This document shows, one piece after another, positions 1 to 9,690 of a stretch of 64,000 nt of DNA (positions within the stretch are counted from its first letter, which is position 1; each line of letters opens with the position of its first letter). A program made the translations under genes and the position numbers. The notes under the pieces were generated by a model. It had not been told where the DNA came from, searched no databases, and saw nothing but the letters and a program-made list of their open reading frames with translations. The stretch comes from Endocalyx cinctus (lineage: Eukaryota > Ascomycota > Sordariomycetes > Amphisphaeriales > Apiosporaceae), in the NCBI GenBank assembly GCA_001600455.1, contig BCKC01000004.1, positions 3,026,915-3,090,914 of the forward strand, given 5' to 3'.

Positions 1-37
1 ATATACGCAGGTTGCTAATTCGTCGTCATATTCTTAG

Positions 38-717
38 GTCCATTTGAATTGACGAAGCTGAGCGCACAAGTCTCGGTTCTCATGGCCAATCAGCAAAATG
101 CGGACCCAAAAAAACAGGCTATTGCTTTAAGTTACCATAACAAGGGAACTTTCAAGACTCTAGCCAACATCATTAAACATCGAGGTTATTTCGGCATGTA
201 CACGGGATTGAATTTACATCTCTGTACGTGTTATTGTTTGCTGCAGTGAATCTGAATATCAAACTCGAGCTAACAAGCTTTACAGTGAGAGATACCCTGG
301 GAACGGGAATTTACTTTGCAACCTACGAAAGCAGCAAACAATTGTTGACGACTTTTAGTGGAAAGGATGCACATAAAAATCCCGTCGCTGTTTTAGTTGC
401 CGGAGCTCTATGCGGTATTGTGTCATGGGCCATGATATGTGGGTATCCCCTTAACGAGCACACCGGCGAGTTCTCTCCACACTGGCTGACCAATGAATGC
501 AGACCCCATTGACTCTGTCAAGAGCATTTACCAGCGTAATGCGCTGATGTACTCTAGAGGCGAGAAAGTCCCCTTGCCGAAAATCCAATGGTTTCGACGA
601 GATATGTATCGTGGCCTCGGCGTGTCAATGGGACGCTCAGCCGCGGTCAACGCCGTCTTCTTTTCGGCGTTCGAATTCTTTAAGAAGAGAATCAATTCCG
701 TCAGAGATGCCGGTTAA
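38..717 (+). CDS. Mitochondrial carrier family protein, 3' part (5' end outside window)
   Basis: Solute transporter of the mitochondrial inner membrane (MCF/SLC25 family); the substrate cannot be told from sequence. Exons read 38-223, 286-438 and 503-717, with introns 224-285 (gtacgt..acag) and 439-502 (gtgggt..gcag). The first visible exon follows a TTCTTAG acceptor and opens with PFELTK, a P-x-[DE]-x-x-[KR] carrier signature, so at least one repeat lies upstream of the window. The second splice creates YPIDSVKSIYQR, another carrier signature, which strongly supports the joins. Glycine- and aromatic-rich helices follow (GMYTGLNLHLLRDTLGTG, GVSMGRSAAVNAVFF), and the protein ends at TAA 715-717. 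The next gene is convergent. Known: carriers have three repeats of about 100 residues; roughly two are visible. Inference: complete apart from its missing 5' part. Family is certain, subfamily unknown. Confidence 0.88.
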
Positions 718-1498
718 AGGCACATATTAGCGGCTGGATTAGATTATAGGCCAGTCAACGATTGTACACGATTACACGCATACGAGCCGGCGTTACGAGA
801 TTCAATCCGCATGCGCGGGCTTTTGAAACGATTAACTGGGGCCTCTGAAAGGGGGCTACGATGAATATTAGGGATCAGGACCTGAAAGATACTTTCTGTC
901 CACAGTATTATTTATGTTAGGCAAGGAAATTCGGATGAGGATGAGTTGAAACCCTATATGACTAGGGTCCATGTACACCAGCCCGGTACCACAGCTGATT
1001 TTTTAGGTGGAAATACCGGCGGTTTTTATTCAGGTGATTCACCAGGTTGTATTTTTGACGGCTGAAATGTTTATAGCATTTCTCGAAGACTCTTTTTTTT
1101 AGCAATCCAAGTAAGTGGCTCTAACCTGCTGCCGAAGAAGAATTGAAAAAAAGAAACAATGATCAAACAACGAAAGAGACAAGAACACTACGTGACTTGA
1201 TCCCTTGCCCATATTATCCACCCGTAATTCTAACCTGGACATGATGATGCAATACCGAATATCCTTCTAAACGCCGAAAACGGGAAAAGATGTCATAATC
1301 CAGACACCTGCAATGTAGGTATTCGTATTTATCAAATGTAATGTATCGTACTCGTTACGCCCACTCCATTAAACAAAACCTACTTTCTACCCATACACGC
1401 CAGCACAAACACACGCAAACCATTCTCGACCCATGTCATTTGTCCACCGGAGAAGGGGAATTAATAAAAGGAAGAAAATAGAAAAAAGAAAGACCTCT
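718..1498. other. Convergent intergenic spacer
   Basis: This spacer lies between the 3' ends of the carrier gene and MOB1. No coding potential beyond short frames. It holds ordinary AT-rich 3' flanking sequence with short A/T runs; no RNA gene seen. Confidence 0.6.
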
Positions 1499-2509
1499 TC
1501 AATCGCTCCGCAGCATACTCTCGACAAGGTCGCCGAGCGGGCCCCAGTAGTCCTTACCGCCTGCCAGGCCGTGCTCGTCGATGAAGAGGACGTACTGCTT
1601 GAAGCTCGTGTTGAGGTGGGGCTCGAGGCCGAGCTCGCGGATGACGGGGTAGTGGTGGCAGTAGATGTGGGCGTAGACGCGGTACATGCGCTTGAAGATC
1701 TGGCGGACGAGGGACGGGAAGGATTTGGGGAAGGGGACGCCGATGCGGCTCGGGAGGACGGACTCGTTGTCGATGCTGGCCTGGACCCAGCTCATCAGCT
1801 GCTCGATGTAGGCCGGGGCCGTCATCTTGGTCGGTCGCTTGTACGCGTCGTTGTCTTGGGGGGGGGGGGGCGGGGGGTGTGGGCGTAGACGCGGTACATG
1901 CGCTTGAAGATCTGGCGGACGAGGGACGGGAAGGATTTGGGGAAGGGGACGCCGATGCGGCTCGGGAGGACGGACTCGTTGTCGATGCTGGCCTGGACCC
2001 AGCTCATCAGCTGCTCGATGTAGGCCGGGGCCGTCATCTTGGTCGGTCGCTTGTACGCGTCGTTGTCTTGCCAGAGGTATTCGAATCTAGTTTTTTTTTT
2101 TTTTTTTCCAGTTAGTTATTACGAGATATGTTTAAACAAGTGATTATTGACAAGGTATGGGGGGGTATGTAGAAGGGGAAGGGGGAGTTAAGGACGGGAA
2201 GCAAAGCAAGAACTTACTCGTCCGTGGCTTTCATCTCGGGACAGGACTGCGGCGAGCAGAACTCGGTAATGGCTCCGTAGAGCAGGTTGATCTGGTTGTA
2301 GAAATCGACCATGTTGACGGCCAGCCACTCGTTCTCGTCCTCGCCCTCGGGCAGCTTGACCACCTTCCGCAGGCTACCCCCTCCTAGCGTCGCCTCGGCA
2401 TACTGTCGTAGCTGGTAGCTCGTGTTCCCTCCCTTGCCCGTTCGGGATCGGAACTGGTTGCGCGCGCGCTGGTTACTACACGGCACGTTCGTCTTCAACA
2501 TTAGCGTCT

Positions 2510-2545
<36 letters not shown>

Positions 2546-2676
2546 TTCTTGTTTTCAAACACAACGAAAAGAGAGAGCATTTGTCGAAGAGGGGGCCGCA
2601 GAGTACGATGAGAACATTGTGGATTCGGGAGAATATATATGTAAATTACGTACACTGTGGTCACGAAGGCGGACAT
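1499..2676 (-). CDS. mob1: MOB1-like kinase activator, frame broken by an internal duplication
   Basis: Coactivator of NDR/LATS kinases (Dbf2-type) in the mitotic exit/septation network. Exons on the minus strand: 2676-2654 (MSAFVTTV), 2475-2218, and a last exon from 2086 ending at 1499. The introns have gtacgt and gtaagt donors and tgtag and ctag acceptors. The joined text gives the fungal start [10 protein letters not shown], the Mob core ([33 protein letters not shown]) and the zinc ligands: CSPQSC in exon 2 and HIYCHH in the last exon. It ends in the usual LRSD. The last exon carries a 193-bp segment twice (2070-1878 and 1858-1666) around 19 G/C bases. As written, translation runs through the first copy, shifts frame (212-nt period) and stops near 1822 after about 18 foreign residues, losing the HIYCHH half. 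Collapsing the copies would restore a normal-length protein. MOB1 is essential in yeasts, so an assembly error is the simplest explanation; a real lesion is possible. Confidence 0.9.
1666..1858. repeat. Direct duplication inside MOB1, copy A
   Basis: 193 bases identical, base for base, to 1878-2070. The copy encodes the MOB1 stretch from [10 protein letters not shown] to YRVYAH on the minus strand. It is joined in frame to the true 3' end of the gene (HIYCHH to LRSD). Confidence 0.97.
1859..1877. other. G-rich spacer between the duplicated MOB1 segments
   Basis: Twelve G, one C, then six G on the plus strand. Such a tract inside a conserved exon is not expected. It could be a misassembly or gap-closure artefact, or filler at a real duplication junction. 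Confidence 0.9.
1878..2070. repeat. Direct duplication inside MOB1, copy B
   Basis: Identical partner of 1666-1858. This copy is joined to the true 5' part of the exon: the splice acceptor near 2087 and the FEYLWQ codons. It is followed on the coding strand by the G-rich spacer that shifts the frame. Confidence 0.97.
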
Positions 2677-3763
2677 GACTGCCCTGTATATCTTCTTGAT
2701 CTGCTTTTCTTTCGGTTTCGGAGGGCTTCGTACGGTCTGTTGCGACATGATGATCTCGTTAGCGGGGCATGATTCTCTCCCACCTTTCATGGGATAGAAA
2801 GTGTTAGGAAGAGTATCTTATAGGGGAAACATACCTGTTTGCCTTTGTATTTTTCTGGTTATCAGATAATATCGACCTTATAAATAAACGATGATGAATA
2901 TGTTTGTCCCTTTTTTTTTTTACGTCGATTTACGGCAGTGGATTATTATTTTTTTTCTTGAGAATGGTTGCGCAGGTATTTGGTATGTTTTGATCAATAA
3001 TGGGATGGGTAATATAATTGGTAAGGTTGCTATGCAGCGGTTTATGCATACGGTGGTACAAAAATACATAAGGAAATATGCTAACCTAAACTAGAATCTA
3101 GGTACTTCTTACAGGGGGACTCCCCTGTTTACCATCTCAGCATCTCTGCATCTCCCCAGATTCTTACCTAAGCCATCTCACTTCTGTACAATGACGCCTC
3201 CCCTGTTTCTTCTTTTCAAATGTCGACCACGTCGTACAATATACGTGTAGTAGGAAGCCAGTCTCTCTGGGATACTTGATTATACATATATTCTGTGATC
3301 TGAATTCCATCCGAATAGTATTAGATATTGGTCGATCCCAGCATCTTTCCTGAAAATATGTGTCTCCAAACGCAGTCGTAGGGATGGATATAATCTCAAC
3401 CCAGTTTTCCCACCTCCCGGAGTTGGCAAAAGTCAACACAAAGGAATTGAAATATCAAGTAACTTATCACAGCTGAGATATCTATCTATCTATCAATAAT
3501 GGGCATCGCCATAAAATATTCTTCGGGGTATATGATCACCGAACAGCCCCCGGTATAGACGCTTAGCTCAAGGAGGACCCCGCAAAGAAGATATCCGTAG
3601 ATTTTTGGAGATCCCCCGGCCGGGTAATTTAACATCTCCACACGAAGACCCCAAAAGCATAAGTAGATAGAGAATCAGTCTTACGTGAAAATTTAAATTT
3701 CACCGTTATATATAATTGCCGTGCCGGAATGCATGTGAGATATCACGTAAGCCATAGGTCGAC
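2677..3763. other. Divergent promoter region of MOB1 and the glycosidase gene
   Basis: AT-rich spacer with T runs near 2910-2960 and a short TATC repeat near 3480-3495. No gene was recognised. It must hold both promoters, but no factor site could be assigned. Confidence 0.5.
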
Positions 3764-6204
3764 ATGCATCTCTTTAAACGGGTACTCCTAGTCCTCTCTG
3801 GCCTCTCGATGCCAGTTCTTACCCATGCCACTACTTCAGGTGGCAGGATAGACAGACGGAAAGTTGTTGAATCGTTCAACCCTCGTCGTAATGCTAGCTC
3901 GAGCACAACACCGTTACAAGTGGGTAACGGCAACTTTGCCTTCGGGGTCGACGTGACGGGATTGCAGACATTCCAGCCATTCGCTACCATGTCGACATGG
4001 GGTTGGCATAATTTCAGCCTACCAACGACTGCCGGGCAGAATTCAACAGATGGTTAGTATTCTCAAAACGTTCCATCGCTTGTCGCGAGACTTTGGCTAA
4101 AAATACGCGTCGGAGAGAAGACTTCGTCGGGCTGGACTGGTGGACGCATGGCCGGCTGGTGAATTACAACCAACCCAACCCTGCACAGCAGGATATCTCG
4201 GATTGGCTCATACAAAATCCTCAGCGGATTAACTTGGGTAGGATTGGGCTGTCGTTCGCTGGCCTCGACGTAACCGAAGAGATGCTTGAAAGTAAGATCC
4301 AGGAGCTCGATCTGTGGACGGGGAGAATCTCGTCTTCGTTTACTTACAACGGCACCGAAGTGCATGTTGAGACCTGGGCAGACTCAGCATCAGATACAGT
4401 TGGCATCAAGATTGATTCCCAACTATTGGGTAATGGGCTCCTCGGCGTTTTCTTCGATTTCCCCTTACCAACTCGTAACAAATTTGATGCTCCCTTCGTG
4501 GGCGTCTTTAACGCTACAGACAGTCACAAGACTACTCTGTCTTCGAGTAACCAAGGGGCTACTATTCAACATGATCTTGACAACACATCATACTTTGTTC
4601 GTATGAACTGGGACTCTTCAGCTTCGATATCCGGTCCTACAAAAGGAACCCATAGGTACTCCTTACAGCCAGAGACGAAAAACGAACAGGTCAAGTTGTC
4701 GATAACATTCTCTCCAGAGGCAAACGTTCACGTGCCATCTTTTGATAGTATAAAGTCGGCATCTATCGAGTCTTGGAGATCATATTGGGAATCTGGGGCC
4801 TTCGTCGATCTTACAGGAACTAACACACCCAATGCGACCGAGCTGCAACGGAGAACCATACTATCACAGTATCTCACCGTCGTAAATTCTGCGTCTTCAT
4901 ATCCACCCCAAGGTACGTGAATAGGCCCCACTGTCTTCAATAATGGCACTTCCATTTAAGTATACTAATTCTGTTTTAGAATCTGGTAAGCTCGTTAATA
5001 CCCTTCCTTAAGCGTACCAAACCCAAGGGCAAGATTAGATCAGTCATCTAACGTGATTTATAGGTCTGGTAAACAATGGATGGTATGGCAAATTTCACGT
5101 AAGCTTACGCCCTATCCATCTCTTTTGGGGGGTTGTCGGAGTTAACATAAAAGTATACAGCTAGAAATGGTATTATGGCACATGCTCCATTTCGCGCGGT
5201 GGGGCAAGCACGCCCTACTACAGCGCAGCATCCCGTCCACGTACAGCCAATTCCGGGAATCATCGATCCGCCGAGCTCGGGACCAAGGGTACGGCGGCGC
5301 GCGGTGGGGCAAGATGACGGATCCGACGGGGCGGTCGGCCCCGGGGGAGATCAACTCGCTGCTGATCTGGCAGCAGCCGCACGCCATGTTCTTCGCCGAG
5401 ACGGAGTACCGGTCGTTCCCCGACGAGGCGACGCTCGCCAAGTGGGACGACGACGTCCTGACGCCGACGGCCGACTTCATGGCCTCGTACGCTTTTTTCA
5501 ACGAGTCGACGCGGAAATACGACCTCGGTCCCCCCCTGTACCCGGCCTCGGAGAACACGAACCCGAACGCGACCGTGAACCCGGCCTTCGAGCTCGCGTA
5601 CTGGCGCTTCGGCCTCGACGTGGCCATCCGGTGGAAGCGCAGGAGGGGGCTCGACGTCCCGGCTGCGTGGTCCCGCGTCCGCGATAACCTGGCCCCGCTG
5701 CCGACGACGACGGACGACGAGGGCGTCACCACCTTCGCCGTGTACGAGGGGATCCCCGGGATGTGGGTCGACAACGAGACGGTGACGGACCATCCGGCCA
5801 TGGCGGCCATCTTCGGGCTCCTCCCACCATCATCGATACCCTCCTCCTCTGCAGAAGGGGAATCTCTCGACATGACGATCGTGCGGAACACGGCGGCCAA
5901 GACGCGCGAGCTCTGGGACTTTTCCGACTGCTGGGGCTGGGATTTCCCCATGCTGGCCATGAACGCGCTGCGGCTGGGCGACGTCGAGGGCGCCGTCGGG
6001 TACCTCCTGCGACCCGAATTCTTCGAGTTCGACGACGCCGGATACCCCGTCGGGGGATCGCGCGTGCCGACGCCGTATTTTCCCGGCTCGGGCGCGCTCT
6101 TGCTGGCCGTGGCTATGATGGCAGGCGGCTGGGATGGGGAGGAGGGAAGTCATTTTCCCGAGGGTTGGGATGTGAAGGTCGAGGGGTTCGAACCTGCGTT
6201 ATAA
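3764..6204 (+). CDS. Secreted six-hairpin-type glycoside hydrolase, five exons with a 6-nt microexon
   Basis: Probable extracellular carbohydrate-active enzyme with an (alpha/alpha)6 barrel (six-hairpin glycosidase superfamily); CAZy family and substrate not assigned. Exons: 3764-4052, 4121-4912, 4980-4985, 5064-5098, 5161-6204, giving about 721 residues. A signal peptide is visible (LLVLSGLSMPVLTHA). Recognised stretches are GNGNFAFGVDVTGLQTF, GLDWWTHGRLVNYNQPNP, NLGRIGL, the junction PPQESGLVNNGWYGKFHLEM and LIWQQPHAMFFAE. The 6-nt exon (aatctg) is flanked by TTTTAG and GTAAGC and is needed to join PPQ to GLVNN in frame. Without it the protein loses the ES dipeptide (the two flanking exons would still join in phase). 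Asn-x-Ser/Thr sites are common in the first half, consistent with secretion. The last exon is much more GC-rich than exons 1-2. Family membership rests on recalled motif resemblance; the catalytic acids could not be fixed. Confidence 0.85.
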
Positions 6205-6833
6205 GGCCTATACTAGGGTTAGTTCGCTGCAGTAATACGAATAATTCACCATGTAATAATAGCACGAAAACCCTAAGGACCGAGATCAAGCGTGGCATTT
6301 TGTATATATGTACATATATATACATCCGTAGTCTCATCTCCTCTCAACCCGAAAGGGGCGTTTTCGCGAGTTTAATTGATATCCGCCCAACACTAGAGAT
6401 TAAATCATTTCAAGGGTAATGACACACTGAGTGAAATAGGGTTCAACATGAACTTTTTATTTCTAACACTGGAGTACCAAATAGAGAAATGATATCACCA
6501 AAGCAAGAAAGCTCTCGTTCTCGCCTGCTTCCTGCTTTCCTGTCTGCCTATTCCTTGGCTAGTCAAGTCACCCTCGGTACCCATTAATGATAGTAGGCAT
6601 TTCACAATATTCTGCCTTCTGAATCAAAGATTCTCCGTAGAAGTATCATCTAAGATGATTGCCCCTAAATATATATTTCTTTTTCTTTCTTTCTTTTTTG
6701 CCTTTCCCCGTCACCAACTACATGTAGTATAATGATACCAAAGACAAAAAAAAGTAAGAAAGAGAATCTTTGGAATTGGGGAGGAATTTTTTCTCTTTTT
6801 TATAATCTCGAGAAAGATGACATCGACGAGCCC
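6205..6833. other. Convergent intergenic spacer
   Basis: Between the 3' ends of the glycosidase and LSM1. AT-rich, with alternating TA near 6300-6320 and T/C runs near 6670-6710. No gene or RNA seen. Confidence 0.6.
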
Positions 6834-7554
6834 TCAAAGCAGCATCTCGCCCATGTTCTCCCCCTCGAAACCCAAGGTGGCGAGCTTCTTGAGCTTGGTC
6901 TTCTCCTTCGCCTTCTCGGCCGCGCGCCTCTCCTTCGCCAGCTTCTCCACCGTCGCGAAGTCGGCCTTCTCGTATCCCGGGGGCGGGTCGTCGTCCTTGT
7001 CGAGGTCGATCTCCCCGAGGAGCAGGACGTTCTCGCCTCGCACCAGGAATATGCCGTGGGGCTGGTCGGCGTAGAGACCCGTAGGCCGGGGGTCGGAGGG
7101 GTCCGACGTGGTCGCGAATATGCGCTCTATCGTCGATTGGAGAACTAGGTTCGCTGGAGGGAGGGAGGGGGAAAGTTAGAATTTTATTCAGGTTTCGGTT
7201 TTATATACTGCTGAAAAGGTGGAGGGTATATATACCATATTGGTCCCAACTTCGTAATATTCCAGTTAACTTTCTACCGTCTCGAAGACATATGAGGAGT
7301 TTCTCTACAAGACCAATTGCTTAGCTACAGCTCCACAAATATGCAATTGAAGAGAGATATAATACGGCAGAAGGGGGGATTTCATCCTTACTGTCAGTGA
7401 GGTCTAGTAATTGCGCGGCGGTGGTGAACATCTGCGGTGGTAGCTGTTGGGGTTGAGGAGGTTGCTGTGGTTGCATCATTTGTGGCGGCAGAGGACTGCG
7501 CCCCGGTGTGCCTCCGGGCTGGGGAGGGGGGTCGTGGATATTCAGATTCTCCAT
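6834..7554 (-). CDS. LSM1: Sm-like protein LSm1 (mRNA decapping activator)
   Basis: Subunit specific to the cytoplasmic Lsm1-7 ring, which with Pat1 binds oligoadenylated mRNA 3' ends and promotes decapping. Exons on the minus strand: 7554-7392, 7304-7236, 7153-6834, giving 183 residues. The N-terminal tail is rich in Pro and Gln. The Sm1 motif is split by intron 1 and reads LLDLTDKKLLICLRDGRKLTG; it continues as ILRSWDQYANLVLQ. Sm2 is IFLVRGENVLLLGEIDLD. The C-terminal extension is charged and helical (KADFATVEKLAKERRAAEKA) and ends in GENMGEMLL, which marks Lsm1 rather than other Lsm proteins. Introns are short, with gtaagg and gtatat donors and tgtag and ccag acceptors. No abnormality was seen. 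Confidence 0.95.
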
Positions 7555-9349
7555 CTTCTCTATATCATCTGGTCGGTAATATTAATTTCGCGGTGATGAG
7601 ACTGTATAGGCGCCGATCCATACGGAAAGGGACGAATGAAAGTTAAAGAAGGAAAAGGAACCCGACTGTGGAATATTTGTGATGTTTCTAGTGGTATACT
7701 TTGCGCCAAAGCTCATAACATTATGGGAATGGAGAATGAAGCTATAAAAAGAATTATAACTCAAAAACCAATCTCCCACGCATTCACTTGATAAATTGTT
7801 CGAAGAGAATCAAGTGAATTTGTTAGTGAATTTACTTGTAAGATATGTCTTGGTGATCTTCACGTTGTGAGCCTTCTGACTCTTGTGCAAATTGAAAGTG
7901 TTGAAGCTTATCCTAATGTTTGTACTTTGTACAGCCTCGAAGCCTGTAGCTCTTGCCATGTTCTGCGCCACAGATAAATTGAACTTATCTTTATCGGGCT
8001 TAGCGTAATTCGTAGTGGCTAAGGAAGGATATCCTTACTGAAAACCTTTCCGGGAGTTTCCAAGTCATACCCCAAAACAGTCAGGGAGGAAAGACACGGT
8101 CCTGTCACCATACAACGCAGATCTGTTAAGAATATGCCATACCGCTAGAGTCATGAAGTTCTTTATGGTAGCAAAAAGAGTACTATTCTTTATTTCAAAG
8201 GCGCCTTTGAAGTAGCTGCTTAAATGGTAAGCTACTGGGGATACGTAGAATCATCTCACCAGCAAGGGGGAAAAGTCACCGGTATACGACAGCATCTACT
8301 TGAAGGGGATCAATAATCAAAATTCTACCTATTCATATTGTTACAGTTTTCTCATCCTCAAGCAAGTTACATAATAGTGCCTGCGCGAGTCATCTGGCAT
8401 AGTTTGCTTAAAAAAAAAAAAAAAAAAAAATGAGATCCCTCCATATCCTTTTCCTAATGTTCCCTCACCCTCGGTAAAAGCGCGATCTTTCTCTGGGATC
8501 TTGGGTAAATAATCGTTGGACAATATCCTCCTATCCTCCGGCCGAACAGCCGAGGGATCTTTGAGTTCGTACCTCCCGCGTTTCGTCCCGTGCGTGACTC
8601 TGATGTTTCACAAATGGAATCTTTCACGGACTTACCGAAGAGCAGAGAGACGCAGGGAGTGCAGTGCCAGGCGATGACATATTCAAAAATTTGTTGTCTT
8701 CTTTTCAGTGGAGGGTGATTGCAGATGTTCTCACCGCATCGACGATGCTGTGGGTAGGAGAGATAGGGGATTGAAGGATCATGCATCTTGGCTGGCGCTC
8801 GTAGAGGCGCAAAGACCTCTTCAGTATCTAGACGCAGAATTAGACGCAATTCGAACGACGATGGGATAATCGTATCGCACAACTCGGTCCTCGAGCCATA
8901 TCATGCTATTGATGATTTGAGAATAATCTACATGACTCATATCTAGGGCATTCCATTGGATGTGATTGTTTTCATAGTGAGTTACGTGGTATTAATCACA
9001 AGTGACAATCCTGCGTTGCCAGAAAAAATCAATATTCCCCGTTTAATTCGTTTCGGAATAATGCAGGAGACCTATGCTACTATGGCGGCCAGCTCAGGCC
9101 GCAAACGGCGTTGGGCCAAGTTGCCATCCCGTTGAGTTACATCGTAGTAAAACCTACGCATGGAGTACGTGGTAACTTAATTATAACGTATACCTTGAAC
9201 ACACTACGCATTTCAACCAGAGAAAATGATTATTGCTATCATCAGGTTGGTTGAATGTAGCTACTTGGGTAAGGTGCGTGGGAGAGAGGACTCTATCATT
9301 CGAATTTCTGAATCATTGAGCGGGATGACGTTAGGTTATGTGGTAATGA
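7555..9349. other. Intergenic region, mostly non-coding
   Basis: First part of a 4.3-kb spacer between the LSM1 start and the surface-protein gene. It contains a 20-base A run near 8408-8429 and one stretch with possible exon character (listed separately). Otherwise nothing was recognised. Confidence 0.4.
8454..8940 (-). pseudogene. Possible unrecognised coding remnant
   Basis: A 142-codon open frame on the minus strand (8882-8454) has protein-like composition, with HRRCGENICNHPP and QQIFEYVIAWHCTPC. A consensus donor (gtaagt) follows at about 8636. In an offset frame, a further stretch reads YELKDPSAVRPEDRR. An ATG at 8940 opens a 39-codon frame. I could not join these into one credible gene, and no family was recognised. 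It may be a small gene with introns I failed to place, a decayed gene, or chance. Confidence 0.2.
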
Positions 9350-9360
9350 GCTTGGAAACT

Positions 9361-9690
9361 CTAAAAACGACGATCAAGGAGTTTATGTGTGCATGGAGAA
9401 TCATACGTGCCGCGTGTTTGAATCATTCTCGTAGTTTTAAGTAATAGTTTGTTTGTATGCAATGACGAGAACTGAATATCAGACAGAGTCTCAATCTGTT
9501 TCTCCTCATCGTCTTCTTCATTGCCAACTAGAAACCCTTTTCTTCGGCAAGTCAGGTCACCTGTTGAGAAGCAAGATCTTGCTCTCCGTCCGACCGGTTG
9601 GGGTTGGGTATCCCCCAATCTCAGAGCCAATTCTTGTATGCGGGGGTATCTTTCTGCATCTCTCTGCCAATAATCCGCAAGTGGGATCAT
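9361..9690 (-). mobile_element. Possible hAT transposase C-terminal remnant
   Basis: A 109-codon minus-strand frame contains ADYWQRDAERYPRIQELAL, followed by CFSTGDLTCRRKG and then an acidic stretch. hAT transposases end in a dimerisation region with a YW..(R)(F/Y)P..A.LAL motif, then an ER-x-FS-x-G-(D) segment followed by RR-x-x-L. The spacing and residues resemble that pattern, although the ER is not conserved here. No catalytic core, BED finger or terminal inverted repeat was seen. At best this is a fragment. The resemblance is by eye and could be coincidental. Confidence 0.33.

Noticed and set aside
1433..2115. Plus-strand frames of 151 and 78 codons
   Set aside because: Antisense shadows of MOB1, repeated because the exon is duplicated.
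5142..5960. 272-codon minus-strand frame
   Set aside because: Antisense shadow of the GC-rich last exon of the glycosidase; no protein-like motifs.
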